Assembly: GCA_021739805.1 (NCBI GenBank)
Contig: JAIPBB010000056.1
Coordinates: forward strand, 1 to 19,799
DNA: 19,799 nt
Reading direction: 5' to 3'
DNA from: Saprospiraceae bacterium
GTDB lineage: Bacteria; Bacteroidota; Bacteroidia; Bacteroidales; JAIPBB01
Below are positions 8,095 through 15,449 of this stretch, piece by piece. Position 1 is the stretch's first letter. The number at the start of each line of letters is the position of its first letter. The notes under the pieces are model-generated. The model was not told the DNA's origin and ran no database searches. It saw only the letters and a list, made by a program, of their open reading frames with translations. Position numbers and translations under genes: made by a program.

Positions 8095-10920
8095 ATGAAA
8101 AAGCTCTTTATAGTTCTTTTAGTTTTATTATTTTCCTTTTCTTCCGATTTAAAAGCAACTCATTATATGGGAGGTGAAATAACATGGGAGTGTACTTTTG
8201 CTGGAAATTACAAATTTACGATGAAGCTTTATAGAGAATGTTACACCAATACAGGCTCAGCTGCAGGGAACTTCCCAGATTCAATTTATCTAAAAACAAC
8301 TGTTCCCGGTTTTGATTCAATAAAAATGATAAGATTGCCCGGATACCCAATAGATGTTTCGCCAATTTGTAATAGTGATACTAGTTTCCCACATATTTAT
8401 TGCAATAATTCAAATCCAATGCAAGGCGCAACTGCAAATCTTGGAGCAATTCAAGAGCATATTTATACATCGGCTGCTGCTTTTCCTAATGGTGTTCCTT
8501 TAAGTGGAGTTCCGCCCACAGGTGGATGGCTATTTCATTATAGCTCTTTCGCAAGAAACCCATCAACAAATATTAGCGGAATGCAATCATTTCGACTTAG
8601 GTCAAAGATGAATCCTTATAATAATCAAAATGTGAGCACATGTTACGATAATTCACCTTCATTCTCTGAAATTCCAGAAGCAGTTATTTGCTCTGCTTAT
8701 CCCTTTCGATATAATCATCTTACTTTAGATAAAGAACATGACTCTCTTGTTTATTCCTGGGGACAACCGCTAAATTCAGCAGGAAATCTTTTAGCAAATT
8801 ATGTATCAGGTTATAGTTGGAATAGTCCATTACCAGGATCATTACAAAATCCAAATAATGTGCCTGCTACTATTGATCCGGTAACAGGGGAAATTTTATT
8901 CACTTCATTTACAAGTGGTGCTTTTGTAGCCTCAACAAAAATAACATCATATAAATGTGGTGTAAATGTGGCAGAAATTTGGCGTGATATGCAGTTTACT
9001 ATCAGAAGTTGTGGAACAAATAATCAACCCAACATAGCCCCACCATTCAAAGACTCTTCGGGTCAGTACACTTTATTTGTTGACACTGTTTACGCCGGAG
9101 ATTTGGTTTGTTTTAATATTTCTGCTACTGATTACGATTTTTTATCCAATGGCACTCCCCAAACTGTAACAATGGATGCATTTGGAAGTCGATTTGGAAA
9201 TATTGTGAATACTACACCACCTAGCATGAGTGCTACTTCTGGATGCCTAAATCCTCCATGTGCTACATTAAGTCCTGCTCCTTTTCCTCCAAATAATCCA
9301 TTATCTGGAATTTCCGGAGTACAAACTCAATTTTGTTGGCAAACTACCTGCAGTCATTTGACTACTTATATTGGATGCTGGTGGATTGGAAATGTTTACG
9401 ATTTTGTTGTTAAAGTTTCTGATGATTATTGTCCTATACCTTCTGTTAGTTTAGCAACTATAACAATTGTAGTTATGCCACCACCATCCTTAGATGCCCC
9501 CGAAATTCATTGCGTTAAAGTAAATTCTAATGGTAATGTTACTTTAAATTGGGTAATACCTCAAGACACTATGCAAGCATTTTATAGATATATTATTGAA
9601 TACTCAGGCAGCCCTTCTGGTCCTTTTATGATGTTAGACAGCATATATAACTACACACAAAATACATATACGCATATTGGAGCTAATGCTCATAATCAAG
9701 CAGTTTATTATCGCACACGAACAAGTTCAGGATGTTACGGGAAATTAACAACATCTGCTGCAAGTAGTGTTTATTCTACTATGAAAATTAATGCCTTTAA
9801 TACAGGAGGCTTAGCTAATGTCTCATGGAATCCAATAATATCAGCAAATCTTCCAAGCTCATCAGGAATTTATAATGTATTTCGAGAAAATCCTGCTGGC
9901 TCAGGTCAATGGACACAAATCGCAACAACTTCTGACACTTCCTACATTGATACTGTACCTGAGTGTATTGCCGTATTAAATTATAAAGTTGAGATAGAAG
10001 ATACTTTAGGTTTTACTACTTTAGGTGCTCCTATTTTCTGTTCATCAGTATCATCTATTGATGGAGATTTATTTAGTGATATAATGCCTCCATCAAAACC
10101 AATAATTGATTCTTTATCAGTTAATCCGCTAACTGATAAAGCCATGCTTAGCTGGGATTTAAATCCAGCTCCCGATTGTATTGGATATATTATTTATAGG
10201 TGGAATTTAGGAATGTGGATGCAAATTGATACACTATATGGTAATAATACAACTTTTGAAGATTCAGTTGCTAATCCATGCTTAAATTATCAAACTTATG
10301 CCATATCAGCTTTCGATAGTTGCCATAATAATAGCATAATTGGAGTTTTAAAATATAATACGATTAAAGTAGAAGCCAAAAATGATTATTACCAACCTGA
10401 TGTTTACTTAAATTGGAATCCTTATATTAATATGTCAACCGGATTAGGTGGTTATAAAATTTATTATAGTGAAAATAGTGGACCATTAACTTATTTAACT
10501 ACTGTGTCAGCAAGCGATACTTCTTATAAACATATAGGAGTAAACAATCTTTCAAACTATTGTTATTTAGTTCGGGCATTTGATATTAGCGGTCAAAAGA
10601 CATCAACAAGTTGCGAAGAATGTATATTGGTAATTACCTCAATAAACTCTAAGGAAAATCACGGCTTTTTACTTTCCCAAAACATCCCAAACCCAACCAA
10701 CAAAACAACAACAATAAATTACTTTTTGCCAAAATCAGGAAATGCTGTTTTTAAAGTTGTAAATATTGTTGGAGAACAGCTTTATTCAAAGGAATACGAT
10801 TCTCAACAAGGAGAAAATAAAATTGAACTGGACATTAGCAATTTTGAAAGTGGAGTTTATTATTACTCTTTGGAGTTTGATGGGATTTTGAAGGTTAAGA
10901 AGATGGTGGTTTTGAAATAG
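8095..10920 (+). CDS. T9SS-secreted surface protein with four FN3-like modules, array member D (941 aa)
   Basis: Last intact paralog of the array. The ATG at 8095 starts a signal peptide almost identical to that of the previous gene (likely cleaved after LKA at residue 21). An upstream TTG at 8059 would overlap the predicted promoter and is rejected. The N-terminal region runs to about residue 460. FN3-like modules follow at about 463-560 (HIGANA), 564-655, 665-755 and 756-850 (HIGVNN). Modules 2-4 are unlike those of the neighbours, with NVSWNP and LNWNPY strands and Cys-containing loops. The T9SS sorting domain is about 858-941. Oddity: the Cys-Cys pair present in all other members (GCCR, GSCCR) is SSFAR here (residues 150-154). 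Probably an adhesin or stalk protein on the cell surface; the ligand is unknown. Confidence 0.9.
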   Translation: MKKLFIVLLVLLFSFSSDLKATHYMGGEITWECTFAGNYKFTMKLYRECYTNTGSAAGNFPDSIYLKTTVPGFDSIKMIRLPGYPIDVSPICNSDTSFPHIYCNNSNPMQGATANLGAIQEHIYTSAAAFPNGVPLSGVPPTGGWLFHYSSFARNPSTNISGMQSFRLRSKMNPYNNQNVSTCYDNSPSFSEIPEAVICSAYPFRYNHLTLDKEHDSLVYSWGQPLNSAGNLLANYVSGYSWNSPLPGSLQNPNNVPATIDPVTGEILFTSFTSGAFVASTKITSYKCGVNVAEIWRDMQFTIRSCGTNNQPNIAPPFKDSSGQYTLFVDTVYAGDLVCFNISATDYDFLSNGTPQTVTMDAFGSRFGNIVNTTPPSMSATSGCLNPPCATLSPAPFPPNNPLSGISGVQTQFCWQTTCSHLTTYIGCWWIGNVYDFVVKVSDDYCPIPSVSLATITIVVMPPPSLDAPEIHCVKVNSNGNVTLNWVIPQDTMQAFYRYIIEYSGSPSGPFMMLDSIYNYTQNTYTHIGANAHNQAVYYRTRTSSGCYGKLTTSAASSVYSTMKINAFNTGGLANVSWNPIISANLPSSSGIYNVFRENPAGSGQWTQIATTSDTSYIDTVPECIAVLNYKVEIEDTLGFTTLGAPIFCSSVSSIDGDLFSDIMPPSKPIIDSLSVNPLTDKAMLSWDLNPAPDCIGYIIYRWNLGMWMQIDTLYGNNTTFEDSVANPCLNYQTYAISAFDSCHNNSIIGVLKYNTIKVEAKNDYYQPDVYLNWNPYINMSTGLGGYKIYYSENSGPLTYLTTVSASDTSYKHIGVNNLSNYCYLVRAFDISGQKTSTSCEECILVITSINSKENHGFLLSQNIPNPTNKTTTINYFLPKSGNAVFKVVNIVGEQLYSKEYDSQQGENKIELDISNFESGVYYYSLEFDGILKVKKMVVLK

Positions 10921-10921
10921 A

Positions 10922-10996
10922 TACATATATTGGTCATTAATCAATCTAAAAATCCAAAATAATATAAAAGCTCCTAATAGTTCTTTTCCTGTTTTG
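10922..10996 (+). pseudogene. Decayed 5' leader and signal-peptide start of a further array member
   Basis: Bases 10937-10996 align without gaps to 4468-4527, the leader and start of array member C; I count about 46 of 60 identical. The equivalent of the ATG is ATA at 10962 and the next codon is TAA. The frame then still reads KLLIVLFLF, a recognisable signal-peptide core (KLFIVLLVL in member C). Weaker likeness reaches back to the stop of member D. Beyond about 10996 no likeness to the family remains. This is therefore a truncated dead copy, or a scar left by recombination between members. Confidence 0.7.
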
Positions 10997-11033
10997 TCTG
11001 ACACATGGACGCCCTAAAATACTAGCGATAATC

Positions 11034-11058
11034 AATACATTAAGTTTTGAAATGTATT
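11034..11058. terminator. Hairpin between the convergent array and trmB
   Basis: A perfect 8-bp stem AATACATT / AATGTATT with a 9-base loop sits between the convergent genes and touches the trmB stop codon. It could end transcripts from either side, but there is no T-run on either strand. Confidence 0.25.
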
Positions 11059-11716
11059 ATAATTTGAATTTCAAATAGTTTATTTTTTTGCCTTCTCGAA
11101 GAAATATTTTTTCATAATGGGTTTGAAAATCCATTACATCATCATTTATTCCGCTTTTATATAAATCATGAGTTTCAAATATTAATTCATGTTTATATTC
11201 TGCAATTACTCCCAAAGTGTAATCAAACAAAAAAACATCATCAGTTTTTAAATGAATTATTGCATCTTTTTTCAAGATGTTTTTATATCTATTGATGAAA
11301 GCCGGTGAACTAAGTCGTTTGTTTTCTTTGCTGCTACGTGGTTGTGGGTCTGGGAAAGTGAGCCAGATTTCATCAATCTCATCTTGAGCGAAAAAGTATT
11401 CAAGGTTTTGAATTTTACTTCTCACAAAAGCGACATTTTTCATGTTTTTTTCAATTGAGTCTTTACAGCCACGCCACATTCTGGCTCCTTTTAAATCAAT
11501 TCCTATATAATTTTTGTCAGGATATTTTTCGGCTAATCCAACTGTGTATTCTCCTTTTCCGCAACCAAGTTCAATTATTATCGGGTTCTGATTTTTGAAA
11601 AAATCTGCTCTCCAATTACCTTTTAATGAGAATCCTTCTTTAAGCTTCTCATAGCTTGGTTCAAAAAAATTGGGAAAAGTTTTGGTTTCAGCAAATTGTT
11701 GAAGTTTCTTCTTCAT
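11057..11716 (-). CDS. trmB: tRNA (guanine-N7-)-methyltransferase TrmB
   Basis: Cytoplasmic SAM-dependent enzyme that methylates N7 of guanosine 46 in the variable loop of tRNAs. The 219-residue length fits the family. Visible motifs are the SAM-binding ELGCGKGEY at residues 49-57, GID at 72-74, the family signature FPDPQP at 121-126 followed by a basic stretch ending KRL, HLKTDD at 155-160, and the closing THYEKIFLREGKKINYLKF pattern. The ATG at 11716 is the only sensible start. It lies 24 bases after the stop of the HU-SPOR gene on the same strand, so the two are probably co-transcribed. It converges with the surface-protein array. Confidence 0.95.
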   Translation of the reverse strand: MKKKLQQFAETKTFPNFFEPSYEKLKEGFSLKGNWRADFFKNQNPIIIELGCGKGEYTVGLAEKYPDKNYIGIDLKGARMWRGCKDSIEKNMKNVAFVRSKIQNLEYFFAQDEIDEIWLTFPDPQPRSSKENKRLSSPAFINRYKNILKKDAIIHLKTDDVFLFDYTLGVIAEYKHELIFETHDLYKSGINDDVMDFQTHYEKIFLREGKKINYLKFKL

Positions 11717-11740
11717 TTCTAAAATTGATAAAAATACTGC

Positions 11741-12748
11741 TTATTTTATTTTTAAAATCCAGCCATTGTATTTTCCGCCGGAAATAAGTTTATTCAAAGC
11801 CTTTGATGCTTCACTTTGGCTTTCATAACCATCGAAACAAACCCTGTAAAGTCCTTTTGGAGTCTGACCTTGAATGCTTGCTTCAAAGCCTTCATCTTTC
11901 AATTTGTTCAGATATTTCTCTGATTTTGTCAAAGAGCTAAAGCAGCCTGCGACTATATAATAATTTTTAGTTTTTACAGATTGATTTTCTGATTGAGGCT
12001 CTTCAGCAATTTCGATAGGTTCATTTTGAATTTCATCGGGAATTATTTCTGTAACACTATCTATTTCGGTAGTGTCAATTGTTTCGATTGTATCTGGCAC
12101 AACTTCAGTTTCAACAATAGTTTGTTTAGTTGTATCACTTTTTATTTCTTCAATTTCAGTGTGCTTATTAAAAGTTGCTATATATTCTGTAATAAAATCT
12201 CGTTTAAAAATTCCTAATACCACCATAATAATTACGACAGCAGCAATTGAAATCCAAATTCCGGCTTTAGATTTTTTTACAATAATTTTCGCAGCAGCCT
12301 CTTCAATCATTTTTTCTTTTACTTCTTTTCGTTGAATAGCAGGAGAGTCGAAGCTTGAAAGCCCATAAGAATCAATAAGATAATTGAATTTTTTGTCGAA
12401 ATCCAATTTGATTTTTCCGTTAATATCAATAAATAAAAATCCTATTTCTTTTATCTGAACTTTCTTGCCTTCTTTTAGTTCATTTTGAGTTTTCAGAACA
12501 AATTCACTAATAAGTTTTTTTGCATCAGATTCAGTAATATTTTCAGTTTGGGTAATATAATTTATTAGAAGATTATCATTTTCCTTTAGGTTCTGATCAA
12601 ATGTAATTTCTTTTGAAGGAGGTGTGAATTTGTGTTCAACCGGATGTATAGTTGCATTTGCCTTAACACAGACAAAGCCACCAAAGCCTGGAATAATAAC
12701 TTGATTGTTTTCAAATAATAGATTACTTATATGTTCGGATAAATTCAT
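11741..12748 (-). CDS. HU-CCDC81 and SPOR domain membrane protein
   Basis: A 335-residue Bacteroidota-type envelope protein. Residues 1 to about 130 are two CCDC81-type HU domains (IIPGFGGFV at 18-26; EGKKVQIKEIGFLF at 93-106). A cytoplasmic linker is followed by one membrane helix at about 163-181 (AGIWISIAAVVIIMVVLGIF). A Glu/Thr-rich periplasmic spacer covers about 195-260, and a C-terminal SPOR domain about 261-334 (KNYYIVAGCFSS, GLYRVCFDGY). SPOR domains bind glycan strands stripped of stem peptides, typical of division septa. HU-like folds bind DNA or take part in protein contacts. The layout suggests a protein linking the cytoplasm to septal peptidoglycan, but that role is inferred. 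It lies upstream of trmB in the same orientation. Confidence 0.88.
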   Translation of the reverse strand: MNLSEHISNLLFENNQVIIPGFGGFVCVKANATIHPVEHKFTPPSKEITFDQNLKENDNLLINYITQTENITESDAKKLISEFVLKTQNELKEGKKVQIKEIGFLFIDINGKIKLDFDKKFNYLIDSYGLSSFDSPAIQRKEVKEKMIEEAAAKIIVKKSKAGIWISIAAVVIIMVVLGIFKRDFITEYIATFNKHTEIEEIKSDTTKQTIVETEVVPDTIETIDTTEIDSVTEIIPDEIQNEPIEIAEEPQSENQSVKTKNYYIVAGCFSSLTKSEKYLNKLKDEGFEASIQGQTPKGLYRVCFDGYESQSEASKALNKLISGGKYNGWILKIK

Positions 12749-12853
12749 TTCTCAATATTATTGTACTAAAATTGTTCGATTCTTATATTGTTAAATTGTT
12801 ATGTGATTTCTAATTTACAATTTCTACAAATCTTCTATTCAATTATTTACCCA

Positions 12854-13588
12854 TTAATATAACTTAGCTTTTGCCAAATCTTCGGGTGTGTCAATTGAAA
12901 AACTTTCAATTTCGGTGAATTCAACATTTATATTATATCCATTTTCTATCCAACGAAGTTGTTCGAGTGATTCAGCTAATTCTAGTGGCGTTGGTGATAA
13001 TTTTACAATTTGCTCCAGAACATCAGTTCTATAAGCGTAAATTCCAATGTGTTTAAAATATTTGTGATTATCTAACCAAGTGTTTTTCTCTTTTCCCCTG
13101 AAATATGGTATTGGATTTCGACTAAAATAAATTGCCTTTTTATTTTTATCAGCAACAGCTTTTATAACATTCTCATTAAAAAGTTCTTCCGAATCAGAAA
13201 TTTCCTTTAGCAAAGTAGCTATTTGAATTTCTTTGTTTTTGAAACAGTATGCAACTTTTTCGATTTGCTTTGGGTCGATAAAAGGCTCATCTCCCTGGAT
13301 ATTAATTGCAACGTCAAAAGATTCTTCCAGTTTCTCGACAACTTCAAAACATCTTTCAGTTCCTGTTCGGTGATGCTCTGATGTCATTATCACATTTCCA
13401 CCAAAACTTCTCACATGCTCGAAAATTTGGGAATTATCTGTAGCAACTACCACTTTTGATAATATCTTTGCTTTTGACGCCTGCTCAAAAACTCTCTGAA
13501 TCATAGTTTTGCCCTGTATGTTCACCAGCGGTTTACCGGGAAACCGTGTTGAAGCAAAACGAGCAGGGATAATTCCAATGTATTTCAT
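12854..13588 (-). CDS. kdsB: 3-deoxy-manno-octulosonate cytidylyltransferase (CMP-KDO synthetase)
   Basis: Activates KDO with CTP to CMP-KDO and pyrophosphate in the cytoplasm, supplying the inner-core sugar of lipopolysaccharide. The 244 residues match the family length. Motifs are IPARFASTRFPGKPL at 7-21 (nucleotide binding), ATDN at 49-52, HRTGTER at 73-79, INIQGDEPF at 95-103, YFSRNPIPYF at 154-163, HIGIYAYR at 180-187, ESLEQLRWIENG at 206-217 and IDTPEDL at 232-238. I chose the ATG at 13588, which puts MKYIGIIPAR at the N-terminus as in homologs. The in-frame TTG at 13603 adds MKPKH and runs towards an intergenic repeat. Same direction as its neighbours, with 105 bases before the HU-SPOR gene. 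Confidence 0.96.
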   Translation of the reverse strand: MKYIGIIPARFASTRFPGKPLVNIQGKTMIQRVFEQASKAKILSKVVVATDNSQIFEHVRSFGGNVIMTSEHHRTGTERCFEVVEKLEESFDVAINIQGDEPFIDPKQIEKVAYCFKNKEIQIATLLKEISDSEELFNENVIKAVADKNKKAIYFSRNPIPYFRGKEKNTWLDNHKYFKHIGIYAYRTDVLEQIVKLSPTPLELAESLEQLRWIENGYNINVEFTEIESFSIDTPEDLAKAKLY

Positions 13589-13609
13589 GTGTTTGGGTTT
13601 CAAGTTTCA

Positions 13610-13645
13610 CACTTCGACTTCGCTCAGTGCAAGGGTTTAAGGTTT
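13610..13645 (+). repeat. Dispersed intergenic repeat, copy 1
   Basis: CACTTCGACTTCGCTCAG followed by TGCAAGGGTTTAAGGTTT, preceded by TTTCAAGTTTCA. The same module stands at 17890-17964 behind ispE. Its GC-richer core contrasts with the surrounding AT-rich spacer. It lies 22 bases upstream of the kdsB start codon. Confidence 0.75.
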
Positions 13646-13673
13646 TAGCTGATGAATTCAATTTCTAATTGGC

Positions 13674-13722
13674 TTCGACTTCGCTCAGCCTGACAAAGTT
13701 TGTCATATTGAGCGGAGTCGAA
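13674..13722 (-). repeat. Long hairpin formed by inverted copies of the TTCGACTYCGCTCA repeat
   Basis: TTCGACTTCGCTCA (13674-13687) pairs with TGAGCGGAGTCGAA (13709-13722) over 14 positions, with one T/G wobble. Inside, TGACAA and TTGTCA (13691-13696, 13700-13705) form a second 6-bp stem around a 3-base loop. It lies between the deoxynucleoside kinase stop and kdsB on the same strand, so it could end or stabilise the kinase transcript. Similar palindromes are common between Bacteroidota genes. Confidence 0.75.
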
Positions 13723-13751
13723 ATATTCAATTTCCAATTTCAAATTTCATC

Positions 13752-14366
13752 CTAAAACAATCCATGAATTTCGGCATTTATTTTTTCAATAATATGTCCT
13801 AAATCTTCAGGATTATTTATAAAGTCAATATTGTCAACGTCAATTACCAAAAGTTTTCCAATGTCATAGCTATCGACCCAGGATTCATATTTTTCGTTAA
13901 GACTTTTTAGATAATCCAAGCGAATTGAGCTTTCATATTCACGTCCACGTTTTTGAATTTGATTTACCAGGTTTGGAATGCTTGATTTAAGATAAATCAA
14001 CAAGTCTGGAGGCTGAATAAATGAAGACATTAATTCAAAAAGTGATTTATAGTTTTCGAAATCACGAGATGGCATCAAACCCATTTCATGAAGATTTGGT
14101 GCGAAAATATAAGCATCCTCATAAATTGTTCTATCCTGAACAACAGTTTTTGTTTTCTTCCTTATTTCGATTACTTGTCGGAATCTGCTATTAAGGAAAA
14201 AAATTTGAAGATTAAAAGACCAACGTTGCATATCTTCATAAAAACTGTTGAGGTAAGGGTTGTCATCAACATCTTCATAATGGGCATGCCAATTTAAATT
14301 TTTTGATAATAAGCGTGTTAGAGAAGTTTTTCCTGAACCAATGTTTCCTGCTATTGCTATATGCAT
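13752..14366 (-). CDS. Deoxynucleoside kinase (dNK/dGK-dCK family)
   Basis: Phosphorylates deoxynucleosides with ATP, a salvage step towards dNTPs in the cytoplasm. The exact substrate (deoxyadenosine, deoxyguanosine or another) cannot be read from the sequence. The 204-residue protein has a Walker A loop GNIGSGKTS at 7-15, the substrate-side EDVDDNPYL at 31-39, QDRTIYED at 77-84 (the family DR motif), and the lid KRGREYE at 139-145 with its arginines, then YLKSLNEKYESW. The ATG at 14366 places the P-loop at the very N-terminus, as expected. It lies 49 bases downstream of the beta-propeller-like gene, and is followed by the repeat-bearing spacer before kdsB. Confidence 0.9.
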   Translation of the reverse strand: MHIAIAGNIGSGKTSLTRLLSKNLNWHAHYEDVDDNPYLNSFYEDMQRWSFNLQIFFLNSRFRQVIEIRKKTKTVVQDRTIYEDAYIFAPNLHEMGLMPSRDFENYKSLFELMSSFIQPPDLLIYLKSSIPNLVNQIQKRGREYESSIRLDYLKSLNEKYESWVDSYDIGKLLVIDVDNIDFINNPEDLGHIIEKINAEIHGLF

Positions 14367-14415
14367 ATCTTGATTTTTATAAAATTTTGAATGTCTAAAA
14401 TTAAAAAAATTCCGC

Positions 14416-15201
14416 TTAGGTAGAATAAATATTTATTCCTTTTTCTGTTAAAACATATAATTTCTGATTTTCAATCCGAATACTTTTAAACTGTTTTTCA
14501 GAAATGTTAATTATGTTCACTTGAAGTGATTCCATATTATAGGATTTCAATATTGAATCCTGAACAAAAACTATTGAATTTCCAATTATTTGAAGAGATT
14601 GAATGTTTTTGAAAGGAAGAGTTTTAAGATATGTGCCATATCTGTCAAAAACTAAAATACCATTGTCAGGGTCGTTGAGATATACAAAATTGTTTTGCTC
14701 AATTAGAAAGTTGGGATTTAATTCAAGTCCACAGACTTGAGAAATATTCGTACTTTCATTGCTGACATTAAGTAATTTGTCAATTCTGACAAGCCTGATA
14801 TTTGTTTCATCATAAACCCAAAATCCATTATTGTATGATGTACAAGCTAAAGATGATTGGTCAAGTTTTAGGTTTGATAATTTAATACTGCTTCCTGATA
14901 AACTTAAAGTGTTATCTAAGAAATCGATTTGAGCAAAATCTTTATAAAACACAAGGATTTTTAATGGGTCACTGGCGTCAACAAATGAAATGTTCCCTGC
15001 ATTTAAATTGCTGAAAGTTTTCAATAACTTTCCATCAGAATCATATTTTAACAGATTGTTTGCCTTAACCAAATAGATATTACCTAGTTTATCAGTAGTA
15101 ATAAAATCACCCTTTACTTCAATAGTTTTTTCAAGTTTAAAATCATTTGTTTTAAACAAAGAAAAAAGCGAAAAAGCGATAATTATAAATAGTGTTTTCA
15201 T
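14416..15201 (-). CDS. Secreted beta-propeller-like conserved hypothetical protein
   Basis: A 261-residue protein with a short signal peptide (MKTLFIIIAFSLFSLF), so probably periplasmic or surface-exposed. The rest is a run of short beta-strand repeats in the style of NHL/six-bladed propellers: GDFITTDKLGNIYLVKANNL, NNLLKYDSDGKLLKTF, NGFWVYDETNIRLVRID, NFVYLNDPDNGILVFDRYG. The block SDPLKILVFYKDF resembles a conserved segment I recall from a widespread uncharacterised Bacteroidota family. No catalytic residues are evident. It stands between the GH3-type gene and the kinase, in the same direction. Function unknown. Confidence 0.75.
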   Translation of the reverse strand: MKTLFIIIAFSLFSLFKTNDFKLEKTIEVKGDFITTDKLGNIYLVKANNLLKYDSDGKLLKTFSNLNAGNISFVDASDPLKILVFYKDFAQIDFLDNTLSLSGSSIKLSNLKLDQSSLACTSYNNGFWVYDETNIRLVRIDKLLNVSNESTNISQVCGLELNPNFLIEQNNFVYLNDPDNGILVFDRYGTYLKTLPFKNIQSLQIIGNSIVFVQDSILKSYNMESLQVNIINISEKQFKSIRIENQKLYVLTEKGINIYST

Positions 15202-15449
15202 TTTTATTTAATCATTTAAGAATATAGCTATTTAACCATATCCATACGGACTTCCTTCGGTCGTAAATGTTAACAATTTCTAATATCTAATTTCTAAATA
15301 CTAAACAATTTTAATTTTCCAATATCCAAAATTTCAAACAATTTAACAATTGAAACATATAACCATTTAACCATAAAAGAAATAAAAGGACATATAAGTT
15401 TTTAACCAAAAAACAATTTAACAATATAACAATTTAACAATCAAACAAC
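15202..15449. other. Low-complexity intergenic spacer
   Basis: 248 bases without a credible gene. The second half is made of degenerate units such as CAATTTAACAAT and ACCATTTAACCAT. The first half contains TAATTTCTAAATAC-type units. No hairpin or promoter motif that I would defend was found. Confidence 0.6.

Noticed and set aside
10786..11004. Minus-strand open frame of 72 codons across the end of array member D and the spacer
   Set aside because: It is antisense to the conserved sorting domain and to the decayed stub, has no family likeness, and starts inside a real gene.
11062..11076. Palindrome ATTTGAA-T-TTCAAAT near the end of trmB
   Set aside because: It lies inside the trmB coding sequence, is A/T-only apart from one G/C pair, and is expected by chance at this base composition.
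11993..12335. Two overlapping plus-strand open frames opposite the HU-SPOR gene
   Set aside because: They mirror the Glu/Thr-rich linker and membrane helix of the real minus-strand gene and have low-complexity Ser/Ile/Phe-rich translations.
15240..15449. Possible CRISPR or short tandem repeat array in the CAATTTAACAAT spacer
   Set aside because: Units are degenerate, very short and without constant spacers; this is ordinary AT-rich low-complexity spacer.
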